NCBI RefSeq assembly: GCF_000328565.1
Contig: NC_019966.1
Span: 4,898,001-4,962,000 of the forward strand
Direction of reading: 5' to 3'
Source: Mycobacterium sp. JS623
GTDB taxonomy: Bacteria; Actinomycetota; Actinomycetes; Mycobacteriales; Mycobacteriaceae
Length of the DNA stretch: 64,000 nucleotides
The notes beneath the pieces are model-generated. The model was not told where the DNA came from. It searched no databases and worked only from the letters and a program-made list of their open reading frames with translations. Within the stretch, counting starts at the first letter, position 1; each line of letters starts with the position of its first letter. Shown here one piece after another: positions 47,962 to 56,930 of this stretch. The translations under genes and the position numbers were made by a program.

Positions 47962-47987
47962 CACCTCAAAGTGCGTACTTCTAGGTG
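47962..47987. promoter_or_regulatory. Probable HxlR operator
   Basis: Two nested inverted repeats share one centre: outer CACCT / AGGTG (47962-47966, 47983-47987) and inner AAGT / ACTT (47969-47972, 47977-47980) around GCGT. The 26-bp site lies 22 bp from the HxlR start and 27 bp from the divergent gene, which fits dimeric HxlR binding. Confidence 0.7.
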
Positions 47988-48014
47988 TCTGTCCTCGGCC
48001 GTAGCGTAGCGCCA

Positions 48015-48623
48015 ATGAAGATCGCGATCATCGGAGCAGGCAACGTCGGACGCGCACTCGGCGGAGCATGGAGCGCCGACCACGACATCACCTACGGCGT
48101 CCGCTCCCCCGACGACGCCAAGCACGCCGACCTCGATGCGCCGGCCTCGACCAACGATGGGGCCGCGGTGGCCAGCGATGTCGTCGTGCTGTGCACGCCG
48201 TGGCAGGGCACCGAGGCAGCGGTCAAGGCGTGCGGCGACCTCACCGGCAAGCTGCTCATCGACTGCACCAACCCGCTCAGCCCGGATTTCACTGCACTGG
48301 AGGTCGGGCACACCACGTCGGGCGCCGAGCAGGTCGCGGCCTGGGCGCCGGGCGCGCGGGTGTGCAAGGCGATGAATCAAATCGGGGCGCCGATGATGGA
48401 TCATCCCCAATTACCAAGCGCACCAGTCATGTTCGTCTGCGGCGACGATGACGCTGCCAAGCAAGTCACCACCGACCTGGTGACACAGCTGGGCTTTGAG
48501 GCGGTCGACGCAGGCGACCTCACACTGGCCCGGCTGCTCGAGCCGTATGCGTTGGTGTGGGTCCACCTGGCGCTGCGCCGCGGCTTCGGCACCAATTGGG
48601 CCTTCGGCTTGCTGCGCGGCTAG
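48015..48623 (+). CDS. NADP-binding F420-type oxidoreductase (NpdG-like)
   Basis: A 202-residue Rossmann protein: MKIAIIGAGNVGRALGGAWS at the start, DVVVLCTPWQGTEAAVKACG, LLIDCTNPLSPDFTALEVGH and MNQIGAPMM. It belongs to the NADP/F420-dependent oxidoreductase group that moves hydride between NADP and F420 or reduces quinones or aldehydes. ATG 48015. Divergent from HxlR, which usually represses such enzymes in response to electrophiles. The 3' end overlaps the convergent WS/DGAT gene. Confidence 0.9.
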   Translation: MKIAIIGAGNVGRALGGAWSADHDITYGVRSPDDAKHADLDAPASTNDGAAVASDVVVLCTPWQGTEAAVKACGDLTGKLLIDCTNPLSPDFTALEVGHTTSGAEQVAAWAPGARVCKAMNQIGAPMMDHPQLPSAPVMFVCGDDDAAKQVTTDLVTQLGFEAVDAGDLTLARLLEPYALVWVHLALRRGFGTNWAFGLLRG

Positions 48624-49885
48624 CCCCTGCGCAACGCGTTTTCGAGCCGCGCCACATAGGCGTCGACGTCACCGATGGCTGACGCCGCGGCGTGCACACT
48701 GACCGCGATGGTGTCGCCGATGCCGTGCACGCCATGCGTCAGGCCCATCATCGGCGACAGCCCCGGATACCCCGCGGTCAACACCACCGGCAAGCCACCG
48801 AAATGCAGGTCGGCCGGTCCACGGTTGACGCTGGAGACGACGGTGTTTCCGGTGACGTTCGGTGATCGCAGCGTCGGGTCGAATTGCTTGACGCCCCATC
48901 GTAATAGCGGTGCGGGTACCGCTGCGGAGGCCCGGCTGGCAGCCAGCATCGCCGGATGTGCGGCCCTGCGTCGGCGGTCGGCCATATCGTCGACGATCCG
49001 GGCGGTACGCGCGTCGATGTCGAGTTCGGGATACAGCCCGATGCCGACGTTGCCGAAGTGGTTGTTCGCCTTGCGGGCACCAGCATTCGCCATCGGCACC
49101 TCGGCGCCCAGCGTCGACGGGTCGTCACCAAGGTCACGTAGGTGCTCCGCTAGCGCGGTGGACACCGCCACCAGCACGCCGACCGTCACGGTCGGGCCGG
49201 CCAGCTGCGCGCGGATCCGGACCAGCGTGCGGATACTGCGTACACCGTCGGGCCGCGTGTTGCTGCGTAACAGCGGTCGCGAATCTGCCTGCGGCGGAAC
49301 CAGTCCCGCGTCGGTGTCGCGGACCAACTGTCGATGTGAGCGGGCGGCGCGGTAGCTGCGCCACGGCAGGGCTGCGCCACGAAAGGGCGGCGGCGCCGGC
49401 ACGGGCAGCACCTGTTCCCCGCGGCCGAACAACCAGGCCGCCAAGGCGGACGAGCGGATACCGTCGCCGAGCGCATGAGCGGCCTGCAGCACCGCCACGG
49501 CCCCGACGCCCCCGCCGGGCACCCCATCGACGGGCGTGAACACATGGAGCCGCCACGCCATGCGACGAGGTTCGAGTTGGTGTTCGGCCAACGCCGCGAC
49601 GGCGGCCAGGCAGCCGGCCCAGCTGTTGTCGGCGAGATCGTGCACGACGAACTGGTCGGGCCCCACCTGGCTCGTCACCCACGCGGGATAGCGCAGCGGA
49701 TTGCCGTCCTCGATGCGCAGCCTCAACTCGGGGCATGCCCACGCCCGCCGGCGGATCACGTCCAGCGCACGCTCGAGGTCGGAGACCTCACCCGCGAAGG
49801 CGTAGAGCAGGAACGCATCGTTCGGGATCTTGGCCGATATCCAATACGTTTGCGCATCGACCGCCGAGAGCCGACGGACCATCAT
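48620..49885 (-). CDS. WS/DGAT-like acyltransferase with degenerate active site
   Basis: A 421-residue member of the wax ester synthase / diacylglycerol acyltransferase family. The start RRLSAVDAQTYWISAKIPND and the DUF1298 C-domain with ARKANNHFGNVGIGLYPELD and VSSVNRGPADLHFGGLP are clear. The catalytic HHxxxDG is AHALGDG (136-142): the second His (137, the base) and Asp-Gly are kept but the first His is Ala. Activity may therefore be lower or changed. The family makes triacylglycerol or wax esters from acyl-CoA. Single gene, overlapping the convergent oxidoreductase end. Confidence 0.9.
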   Translation of the reverse strand: MMVRRLSAVDAQTYWISAKIPNDAFLLYAFAGEVSDLERALDVIRRRAWACPELRLRIEDGNPLRYPAWVTSQVGPDQFVVHDLADNSWAGCLAAVAALAEHQLEPRRMAWRLHVFTPVDGVPGGGVGAVAVLQAAHALGDGIRSSALAAWLFGRGEQVLPVPAPPPFRGAALPWRSYRAARSHRQLVRDTDAGLVPPQADSRPLLRSNTRPDGVRSIRTLVRIRAQLAGPTVTVGVLVAVSTALAEHLRDLGDDPSTLGAEVPMANAGARKANNHFGNVGIGLYPELDIDARTARIVDDMADRRRRAAHPAMLAASRASAAVPAPLLRWGVKQFDPTLRSPNVTGNTVVSSVNRGPADLHFGGLPVVLTAGYPGLSPMMGLTHGVHGIGDTIAVSVHAAASAIGDVDAYVARLENALRRG

Positions 49886-49907
49886 GCTTCCAGGCTATTG
49901 TCTGGCC

Positions 49908-50711
49908 ATGCTTCCGCCTACACGCGACGACGGCGCCGTCGTAGTTACCGGCGCGTCGTCGGGTATCGGCGAAGAGATCGCCCGCGAATTCGGCCGTCGC
50001 GGATACCGATTGGTCCTCGTGGCGCGCCGCGCCGAGCGCCTGCGCGACATCGCAGAAGAGTTGGGTGGGCTGGTCCACGTGTTGCCGGTCGATCTCTCGA
50101 ACCGCGACGAGCGTGCGACCCTGCCCGATCAGGTGGCCGCGCTTGGGTTGGTGACGGAAGTCGTGATCAACAACGCGGGCCTCGCCACGCTGGGCCCGAT
50201 CGCCGAGTCCGATCCGGCAGCCGAACTCAATCTGGTCGAGGTCGACGTCGCCGCGGTGGTCGACCTGTGCTGCCGGTTTGTCCCCGCGATGGTCAAGCGC
50301 GGCCGCGGTGCGGTGCTCAATGTCGCATCGGTCGGCGCGTTCGGTCCGGTGCCGGGTCAGGCCTCGTACGGCGCGGCCAAAGCGTTCGTGCTGTCCTACA
50401 CCCAGGCGCTGCGAGAAGAATTGCGCGGCACGGGCGTTACCGCCAGTGCATTGTGCCCGGGGCCGGTGTACACCGGGTTCCTCGAGTCGTACGGCATCGC
50501 CGACGAGGAAACAGAAAAGACGCTGCCGAAGTTCCTGTGGCAGACGCCGGACGCGGTGGCCAAGGCCGCGGTCAAGGGGCTCGCCTCCGGCAAGGGCGTG
50601 ATCATTCCCGGCGCGGCCAACCGGATCGCGGCGGTGGTCAATCACCATTCGCCGCGGGGAATGCTCACGCGGCTTGTCGCGCGCAACCACCCCGGGCTGA
50701 AGAAGTCGTAA
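49908..50711 (+). CDS. Short-chain dehydrogenase/reductase (DltE-like)
   Basis: A 267-residue SDR: TGASSGIG (14-21), DLSNRDER, NNAGLATLG, Ser in NVASVGAFGP and YGAAK as YxxxK. LVARRAERL favours NADP. ATG 49908 begins 22 bp from the divergent WS/DGAT gene; an earlier ATG at 49884 would overlap that gene. The C-terminus (KSVIIPGAANRIAAVVNHHS-like, with LVARNHPGLKK) resembles the DltE-type SDRs acting on lipids. Substrate unknown. Confidence 0.9.
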   Translation: MLPPTRDDGAVVVTGASSGIGEEIAREFGRRGYRLVLVARRAERLRDIAEELGGLVHVLPVDLSNRDERATLPDQVAALGLVTEVVINNAGLATLGPIAESDPAAELNLVEVDVAAVVDLCCRFVPAMVKRGRGAVLNVASVGAFGPVPGQASYGAAKAFVLSYTQALREELRGTGVTASALCPGPVYTGFLESYGIADEETEKTLPKFLWQTPDAVAKAAVKGLASGKGVIIPGAANRIAAVVNHHSPRGMLTRLVARNHPGLKKS

Positions 50712-50768
50712 GACCGGTGGCAAAAGTGGAAGTGCCATTGCAAGCTGCGCGGGGGTCGCAGCTGCCGG

Positions 50769-51668
50769 CTATGCCCGTGCGATGAAATCAACGATGCGTC
50801 GTGCGACGACCTCGGGCTGATCGAGCTGCAGGAAGTGCCCGCCATCGGTGATGAGCGCGATATCACTCGCCCCAGGAAGCACCCGCTCGATCCACGGCGT
50901 GTAGTCCTCGCTGCAGCCGTCATCGGTGCCGTGCAGATACAGCGTCGGCAGGCGCGGCGCATCCAGCCAATGCTTGTTCAGCTCTGCGTACTGCGCTGGC
51001 GCCCGGGTGCCACGGACGGTGGCGCGGTAGAACCCGAGCGCGGCACGCCACCGCTCAGGCGAACCGATCGAATCGTCGACGTAGCGCAGATCCTGGTCGG
51101 CGCGGTAGCTCGGTGACCACTTCCGCCACAGCCGTGGTATCACCCACGACGCGGAACGTTCTGGCAGCCAAGGCAATTGGAAGTAGGCGATGTACCAACT
51201 GAGAAGCAACTGGCGCGGCAGCTTCGCGGCCAGCCGGCCCGCTTGCGGAATCCGACCGAACGGCCGGAACGCGGCGCTGAACGGCACCGACATGATCACA
51301 GCCTTCGTGAACGGAGTGTCCGGCATCGCGGCAAGCCCGGCACCCGCGATGGCTCCCCAGTCGTGACCGATCACCACGTCGTTTCCGGTCGGCCCTGCGG
51401 CCTGCAGCACCCGCAGCGCGTCATCCATATACGCGCCGACGTGATAACTGCCATCCGACGGCAGCGACGACGGCGCGTAGCCGCGCATGAACGGCGCCAC
51501 CACCCGCCACCCCGCGCCCACCAGAGCGGGCGCCACCTTGCGCCACCCGTATGCGGTATCAGGAAAACCATGCAGGCACAACGCTATTGGCGCATCGGCC
51601 GGGCCCCACATCAACGCGCGCAAATGCACGGTCGGCGCCGCGACGTCGAGCCACTGGAGTTCGGCCAC
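50769..51668 (-). CDS. Alpha/beta hydrolase, epoxide-hydrolase-like
   Basis: A 299-residue alpha/beta hydrolase. HGFPD (33-37) is the oxyanion motif and GHDWGA (101-106) carries nucleophile Asp103, an Asp rather than Ser as in epoxide hydrolases and haloalkane dehalogenases. The lid follows (about 145-215), then HGTDDG with the acid and GGHFLQLDQPE with the His. It starts 2 bp after the stop of the second Mce-associated gene, so it is the last gene of the mce operon. Confidence 0.9.
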   Translation of the reverse strand: MAELQWLDVAAPTVHLRALMWGPADAPIALCLHGFPDTAYGWRKVAPALVGAGWRVVAPFMRGYAPSSLPSDGSYHVGAYMDDALRVLQAAGPTGNDVVIGHDWGAIAGAGLAAMPDTPFTKAVIMSVPFSAAFRPFGRIPQAGRLAAKLPRQLLLSWYIAYFQLPWLPERSASWVIPRLWRKWSPSYRADQDLRYVDDSIGSPERWRAALGFYRATVRGTRAPAQYAELNKHWLDAPRLPTLYLHGTDDGCSEDYTPWIERVLPGASDIALITDGGHFLQLDQPEVVARRIVDFIARA

Positions 51669-51670
51669 CG

Positions 51671-52312
51671 CTACACTGGGTCGAACTTGGAGATCAGCCA
51701 GCGATCACCGAGCTTGTCCAACGTCACCCGCACGCTCGACGCCGTGTCGGTCGGCGCGTCCTGACCGACGATCACGGTCTGGTTCACGAACACCAGCACC
51801 ACGGCATGGCGGGGGCTCGCGGAGACGGATGCCGCCGCGGGAACCGTTGCCACCGCAGAGATCTGCTTCTGCTTGGCGCCAGGGATCACGACGTCATGCG
51901 TCAGCGAGGTGTACGAGTCGCGGAAGTAACCGGTCAACAAATCGCGCGCTGCGTTGAGTTGCTGCTCGACGGTGTCGGGCTTGTACGACAGCATCGCGAC
52001 CGTGCTGTCCTTGGCTGCCTTGATCGACTCATCGCGCGCGGACTCGTCGTTGCGCACCGAATTGTCCATCCACTTCAGGTATCCCGCGCCCAGCGCAAGC
52101 AGCAGCGCTATCGCAGGCAGCACACCGAACGCGAATACCCGTGCCCACTGAATCCGCCGCTTGGGCTTCTCCGGTTCAGCGGCTTCCGTTGACTCGTCAG
52201 CGGCTTCCGTTGACTCGTCAGTCTTTTCGGCGTCCTCGACCTGCTCAGTCTCCATGTCGGAAGGCACAGTGGTCTCTTCTTCTGTGGTCTGGTCTTGGCT
52301 GTGGTTACTCAT
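51671..52312 (-). CDS. Mce-associated membrane protein (Mas)
   Basis: A 213-residue protein encoded after mceF. An acidic, disordered N-terminus (1-50) precedes one span (VFAFGVLPAIALLLALGAGY, about 58-77), and an extracytoplasmic domain follows with VRNDESARDESIKAAKDSTV, YFRDSYTSLTHDVVIPGAKQ and WLISKFDPV. This is the usual Mas shape. Mas proteins stabilise or assist Mce transporters. It overlaps the previous Mas gene by 4 bp. A 7-residue segment near 35-48 is duplicated. Confidence 0.9.
   Translation of the reverse strand: MSNHSQDQTTEEETTVPSDMETEQVEDAEKTDESTEAADESTEAAEPEKPKRRIQWARVFAFGVLPAIALLLALGAGYLKWMDNSVRNDESARDESIKAAKDSTVAMLSYKPDTVEQQLNAARDLLTGYFRDSYTSLTHDVVIPGAKQKQISAVATVPAAASVSASPRHAVVLVFVNQTVIVGQDAPTDTASSVRVTLDKLGDRWLISKFDPV
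52179..52220. repeat. 21-bp tandem duplication inside the Mas gene
   Basis: The 21-bp unit (52179-52199) is repeated exactly at 52200-52220. It encodes the acidic block DESTEAA twice in frame. The segment is disordered and cytoplasmic, so it can vary in length without harm. Confidence 0.85.
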
Positions 52313-52992
52313 GGCACGAACTCCACGTTGGCCACCTTGGCGTCCTCACCGACCTTCTGCACCGCGATCCGCATCCGCCACGAGCGCGGCGCCTGCTCGG
52401 GCGCACCGGCGTTGGACGTCTTGACCGTCACCGCAACGAGCACCTGAGCACCGTTGGCAGTGATGGATTGCGGCTCGAGGCCCGCCTCGGCGATGGTGCC
52501 GACCGACTTGGACTGTGCCTGCTTGACGACTTCCAGGAACGGCTGCGCGCGCTTCTGGAAGTCGTCGTAGAACGTGCCCGTCGCGGAGTCAAGGATGCGC
52601 TGAACGTCGGCGTCGGCATGCTGCCAGTCGATCGACGTCAAGTTCAACGCCCCCTGCCTCCCGACGGACAGGAAGAGCTTCTGTTGTTCATCGGACTGAT
52701 GCGACTGGTAAGCGCGGAATCCCAACCAGCCCGTCAACCCTGCGAGTGCGATCACCAGGACCAGTCCGGTGATCATCGCCAGCCGCACGTGCGACATCGG
52801 CGCCTTGGCCGGCGCGGCTTCTTCGTCCGAAGGTTGGTCGGCCGCTTCCGTCGCGTCATCGGTGGCTTCGTCGGCCGCGACCGCGTCCGAGACTTCGCTG
52901 CCGCCCGACTCGGGCTCGGCGACGCCGGATGTCTCCTCGGTGGCGGTCGACTCGCTCAGCTCCCCGTCGGGGGCAGCAGCATCGTCTGCCAT
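52309..52992 (-). CDS. Mce-associated membrane protein (Mas), first copy
   Basis: A 227-residue protein with an acidic Ala/Glu-rich N-terminus (1-65), one span (LAMITGLVLVIALAGLTGWL, about 70-90), and a C-terminal extracytoplasmic domain with LNLTSIDWQHADADVQRILD and TGTFYDDFQKRAQPFLEVVK. It overlaps mceF by 37 bp and the next Mas gene by 4 bp. The two Mas proteins differ in sequence, as in other mce operons, and may form a pair. Confidence 0.9.
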   Translation of the reverse strand: MADDAAAPDGELSESTATEETSGVAEPESGGSEVSDAVAADEATDDATEAADQPSDEEAAPAKAPMSHVRLAMITGLVLVIALAGLTGWLGFRAYQSHQSDEQQKLFLSVGRQGALNLTSIDWQHADADVQRILDSATGTFYDDFQKRAQPFLEVVKQAQSKSVGTIAEAGLEPQSITANGAQVLVAVTVKTSNAGAPEQAPRSWRMRIAVQKVGEDAKVANVEFVP

Positions 52993-54458
52993 GTTTGCTC
53001 CTCTTTGGCACCGTTTGCCAGGTTGGACTGTGTGTACACACGCCCGTCCGGTCCAACGTACGTGCCGTTGGCTGGGTCGTACTCGGCGGCCGCTATTGGC
53101 GGTGGGGCCGGACCCGGCGGCGGAGCTGCTTGTGCAGGTGGCGACCCCGGTGGCAACTGCGGAACAGCCTGCCCGGACAGGGTTGCGTTGGGGTCGCCCT
53201 TCCAGTTGTAACCGTCGTTGAGGGGCACGTAGTGCTCATTGCTTTCGCACATCTGCCACGTGGGCGCACGTTTGCCAGGCACGGTGATGCAGGGCAGGTT
53301 CCTGGCACCGCGCACGTTGAACGGCGCGTCTTGAGGGACTCGGCAATACACATCGCCCGGCGGCCTGTCGGGGTAATCCTGGAACGTAGGCACTCGCTGC
53401 TGCTGGGCAGGCAGGAAACCGGTGGTGCACGGCGGCGGCAACTGCTGCGGCGGCAACGGGATCGGCTGCGGCAGCGCAGGGATCATCAGGTTGAGGTTGA
53501 AGGTCAGGGCGTCGCCCATGTAGTCCTGTTTGGTGTTGCGCTTGTGCACGCCGACGGCCTGAGTGACCGCGGTGCCCTGAGGCAGCAGCACGAGCAGCTG
53601 CTCGAGACTTGGCTGATACGTGACGGCCACGTCGCCGAGGCTGACCAGGTTGGCCAACACGATCGGCAACGTCGGCTGCAGCCGGTCGAACAACGCACGG
53701 ACCTCGTCGGCAGCCCCCGGACCGTTCTCCAGGATCCCGGCCACCGCCGGGTTCTGGCTTTGCAGCTGACCCGTGATGCTCGCCAGGTTCGACGCCCAGG
53801 CCTGGATCGAGGGCGCGGTGTCTGTCTGCGAATCCAGCACCGGCTTGGACTGATCGATCAGCGTGGTCAGCGGGTCGAGGTTCTTGCGCGCGTCGATCGC
53901 CAGTGTGGTGCTGCCGTTGACCAGCCGGCGCAGCTCGGGGCCGAGACCGCCAACCGCGACGTACGCCTCGTCGACGACGGTCTTCAGGCTTTCCTGCGGA
54001 ATCGCCTGCAGGCCACGGGTGGTGTCCGTCAAGACCTTGTTGATGTCTGTCGGCACCGTCGTGCGGTTCGCGGCGATCACGTCGCCGTCCTTCAACGACG
54101 GACCGCTACCGCTTTGTGGAACCAGTTGGACATACTGCTCGCCCACCGACGACACACTGTGCACTTCGGCTTTGAGGTCGGCGGGGATCTTGACGTTGGA
54201 ATCCAGCGAAAGGACCGCCTGCACACCGGTATTGGTCAGGTTGACACTGTCGACAGTGCCGACCTGCGCGCCGCGGTAGGTGACATTGCTTCGGGGATAC
54301 AACCCGCCCGTCTCCGGCAGCTCCAGCTTCACGGTGTACTGCCCGATGCCGGCCATGTCCTGCACCCGCATGTAGCCGAACAGCATGACGGCAAGCGCCG
54401 TGAGCGCGATGACGATGAAAATCGCCATCTGGATGAGGATTCGACGCGTCAATACCAT
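52956..54458 (-). CDS. mceF: MceF substrate-binding/channel protein
   Basis: A 500-residue Mce protein. An N-terminal membrane anchor (LIQMAIFIVIALTALAVML, 8-27) is followed by the MCE domain (about 38-115: LPETGGLYPRSNVTYRGAQV, GTVDSVNLTNTGVQAVLSLD), a long helical region, and a Pro/Gln-rich tail with conserved Cys-containing sections (DVYCRVPQDAPFNVRGARNL, KRAPTWQMCESNEHY). It is the last of six Mce subunits that assemble a periplasmic lipid channel with the YrbE permeases. Confidence 0.95.
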   Translation of the reverse strand: MVLTRRILIQMAIFIVIALTALAVMLFGYMRVQDMAGIGQYTVKLELPETGGLYPRSNVTYRGAQVGTVDSVNLTNTGVQAVLSLDSNVKIPADLKAEVHSVSSVGEQYVQLVPQSGSGPSLKDGDVIAANRTTVPTDINKVLTDTTRGLQAIPQESLKTVVDEAYVAVGGLGPELRRLVNGSTTLAIDARKNLDPLTTLIDQSKPVLDSQTDTAPSIQAWASNLASITGQLQSQNPAVAGILENGPGAADEVRALFDRLQPTLPIVLANLVSLGDVAVTYQPSLEQLLVLLPQGTAVTQAVGVHKRNTKQDYMGDALTFNLNLMIPALPQPIPLPPQQLPPPCTTGFLPAQQQRVPTFQDYPDRPPGDVYCRVPQDAPFNVRGARNLPCITVPGKRAPTWQMCESNEHYVPLNDGYNWKGDPNATLSGQAVPQLPPGSPPAQAAPPPGPAPPPIAAAEYDPANGTYVGPDGRVYTQSNLANGAKEEQTWQTMLLPPTGS

Positions 54459-54459
54459 G

Positions 54460-55614
54460 TCACGGCCCCTGATCCAGGCGGTACGGAGCGACCAACGGGT
54501 TACCGGCAGTGCCCGGGCCGCCCGCGTTGCACGGACTCGGGAACTGGCCGATGGTGCGACCCCACTGCAGCTCCAGCCAGGTCAGATCGCATTCCCACCG
54601 AGACCCGGTGAAGATTCCCTGATCGATCCGGCTCAGTGTGAGGTCGAGGATCAACGTGAGGTTGGCGTAGTCGCCGCGCATCCAGTTGGTCAGCGTCTCC
54701 TTGGGGAACGGGAAGGTGGGCAGGAAGCTCAGCGCACGGGTCAGAGCCGGGCCGGCGTCGGCCAGTGATTGCGCCACTGGGCCAAGGTCTTTGAGCTCTT
54801 GGACCAGTGCGTCCTTGGTCTGGTTGACCGAGTCGGCGGCCAGCGCGCTGAACTTGCCCAGTTGCGCGAGTGCATCCGAGAGGTTGTTGCGCTGATCCTT
54901 GAGCACCGCCAGCGCGTCGGGGATGGTCTTTAATGCCTTGTCCACCACGGGTTTCTGCGCCGCGAATTGACCAACCAGGTTGTTCAGGCTGTCGGTGGCC
55001 GCGATGATGTCGTCTTTTTGGTCGTCGAGGTAACCAATGGCCTTGTCGAGCTGCTCGATCAGGCTGCGCAGATCGTCCTCACGCCCGGTGAAGGCGATGC
55101 TCAATGCGTCGGTGATGTCTTGAATGTTGCCGATGCCACCGCCGTTGAGCAGCAAAGCGATCGCCGACAACGTCTGCTCGGTGCTCGGATACTTACCCGA
55201 CGAGGCCAGCGGGATCAGTGAGCCCTCGTGCAGCTTGCCTTGCGGTGGCGCATCTTTCGGCGGCGCCAGCTCGATGTGCAGTGAGCCCAGCAGGCTGGTC
55301 TGGCCGAGAGTGGCCGTCGCATTGGCAGGCAGCTCGACGTCGCGGTTGAGCTGCATCGTGACCAGCGCGTGCCAGCCTTGGCGCTCGATCTTGGTGACCG
55401 TGCCGACGTTCACGTCGCCGACGCGGACGCGTGAGTTCTGCTCGACGTTGTCGACGTCGGGCATTTGCGCCTGAATAGTGAACGCGCCAGGACCCACGCC
55501 CTCCACGCCCGGCAGCGGAACCGAGTTCAGCCCTCGCCAGTTGCTGCAGCCCGCCAATGTGACGGCGATGACGCCCATGGCCCCGGCAACGCGTATCCAC
55601 TTGGCCCGCATCAT
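54460..55614 (-). CDS. mceE: MceE lipoprotein
   Basis: A 384-residue Mce lipoprotein. Signal peptide with lipobox VTLAGC (lipidated Cys near residue 23), MCE domain at about 45-130 (AFTIQAQMPDVDNVEQNSRV, RVGDVNVGTVTKIERQGWHA) and a helical tail (about 155-310). The ATG is 2 codons inside a double start (ATGATG), and overlaps the mceD stop by 4 bp. Lipidation of MceE is the family rule (LprK/LprN). Confidence 0.95.
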   Translation of the reverse strand: MMRAKWIRVAGAMGVIAVTLAGCSNWRGLNSVPLPGVEGVGPGAFTIQAQMPDVDNVEQNSRVRVGDVNVGTVTKIERQGWHALVTMQLNRDVELPANATATLGQTSLLGSLHIELAPPKDAPPQGKLHEGSLIPLASSGKYPSTEQTLSAIALLLNGGGIGNIQDITDALSIAFTGREDDLRSLIEQLDKAIGYLDDQKDDIIAATDSLNNLVGQFAAQKPVVDKALKTIPDALAVLKDQRNNLSDALAQLGKFSALAADSVNQTKDALVQELKDLGPVAQSLADAGPALTRALSFLPTFPFPKETLTNWMRGDYANLTLILDLTLSRIDQGIFTGSRWECDLTWLELQWGRTIGQFPSPCNAGGPGTAGNPLVAPYRLDQGP

Positions 55615-56930
55615 GATCCGGCTCCCGGCGGCACCATCATCCCAGTCAGGCCGTCAGCAGGGTTGGTGGCGACAGCCGCCTCTGCTGGCAGCGGAGGTCC
55701 GGGCGGGGGCGGTGGCGCGGCATCTCCCTGCGGCGGCGCCGCACCTGGGGGCGGTTGCGGCGGAATGTAATCCGGGCGCATCCAATCCTCGCTGTAGGTC
55801 AACTCGTTCGGCCGCGTGCTGGCACCGACGAAGACGTTCTGCGCGACAGGCAGGAAGTTGTATTGGCGGTTCTTCATGATCGGCGCCAGATACTGCACGC
55901 ACAGCTTCGCCGACTGCTCGGCGCCCAGGCGTGAGGCCGCCTGAATAGCGCCGCACAGGAAGGAAATCGGATTGGCGAAGTTGTTGAGCATCGGCACACT
56001 GCTCACCGCGCCCTGCGCGGGTTGCCAGATGTTCACGTAGTTCTGCAACGTGTTGGGCGCCACGTGCAGGAACTGCTTGACGTCGGTGAGGCTGTCGTTC
56101 AACGCCTGCGTCACACCGGCCAGCTTGTCCGAGGTGGTGCCAAGGGCTTCGCGGTTGTCGGCGACGAACTGCTGAACCTCTGGCACGACGGCGTTCAGAT
56201 CCTTTACCGCGTTGGCGACCTCGTTCGGGTCATCGGCGAGCAGGCCGGTCACCGACGCCAGGTTCTGGTTGAGCTGGCGCATCAGGTTGGTGCTGTCCTG
56301 AAGCGCCGACACCAGAATCGCCAGATTCTTGATAGTCGAGAAGATATCGGTGCTGTGATCACCGAGCGCCGAAAACGCTTGCGACAGTTTGATGACGGTG
56401 TCGCGGATGTTGGCACCCTGGCCGCGCAGGTTGTCGGCCGTGGTGTTGATGAACGATCCCAGCGGGGCGACGCCGCCTGGCTCGGTCGGCTGTAGCGAGC
56501 TGGCCAGTTTCTCCAACTGCGCGCGAACCTGATCCCATTCGACCGGAACCGCGGTGCGCTCCCGCGGGATGACCGCGTTGTCCTTGAGCACCGGCCCGGT
56601 CGTATAAACCGGGGTGAGCTGAATGGCTCGCGCGGTCACCAGCGTCGGCGACAGAATCGCGGCCTTCACTTCGGCAGGCACCTTGTACTTGCTGTCGTAA
56701 TAGAACGAGACCTTCACCCGCTCGGGTTGCGGCTGGATCTCGGTGATCTTGCCAACGTTCACCCCGAGGATACGGACGTCGTCGCCGACGTAGATGCCGT
56801 TGCTGTTCTCAAAGTACGCAACGACATTCGTGCGGTTGATGGTGTCACTGGTCCGCAACAGTACGACCACGCCGGCCACTAGCAGCACGACGAGGCCGAC
56901 GGCGACCCAGCTTCTGCGAACGTGGCTCAT
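55611..56930 (-). CDS. mceD: MceD
   Basis: A 439-residue Mce protein with an N-terminal span (WVAVGLVVLLVAGVVVLL), MCE domain (about 35-115: VVAYFENSNGIYVGDDVRIL, GVNVGKITEIQPQPERVKVS), helical needle region, and a Pro-rich C-terminus with YNFLPVAQNVFVGASTRPNE. It overlaps its neighbours by 4 bp on both sides, so subunits are made in equal amounts. Confidence 0.95.
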   Translation of the reverse strand: MSHVRRSWVAVGLVVLLVAGVVVLLRTSDTINRTNVVAYFENSNGIYVGDDVRILGVNVGKITEIQPQPERVKVSFYYDSKYKVPAEVKAAILSPTLVTARAIQLTPVYTTGPVLKDNAVIPRERTAVPVEWDQVRAQLEKLASSLQPTEPGGVAPLGSFINTTADNLRGQGANIRDTVIKLSQAFSALGDHSTDIFSTIKNLAILVSALQDSTNLMRQLNQNLASVTGLLADDPNEVANAVKDLNAVVPEVQQFVADNREALGTTSDKLAGVTQALNDSLTDVKQFLHVAPNTLQNYVNIWQPAQGAVSSVPMLNNFANPISFLCGAIQAASRLGAEQSAKLCVQYLAPIMKNRQYNFLPVAQNVFVGASTRPNELTYSEDWMRPDYIPPQPPPGAAPPQGDAAPPPPPGPPLPAEAAVATNPADGLTGMMVPPGAGS

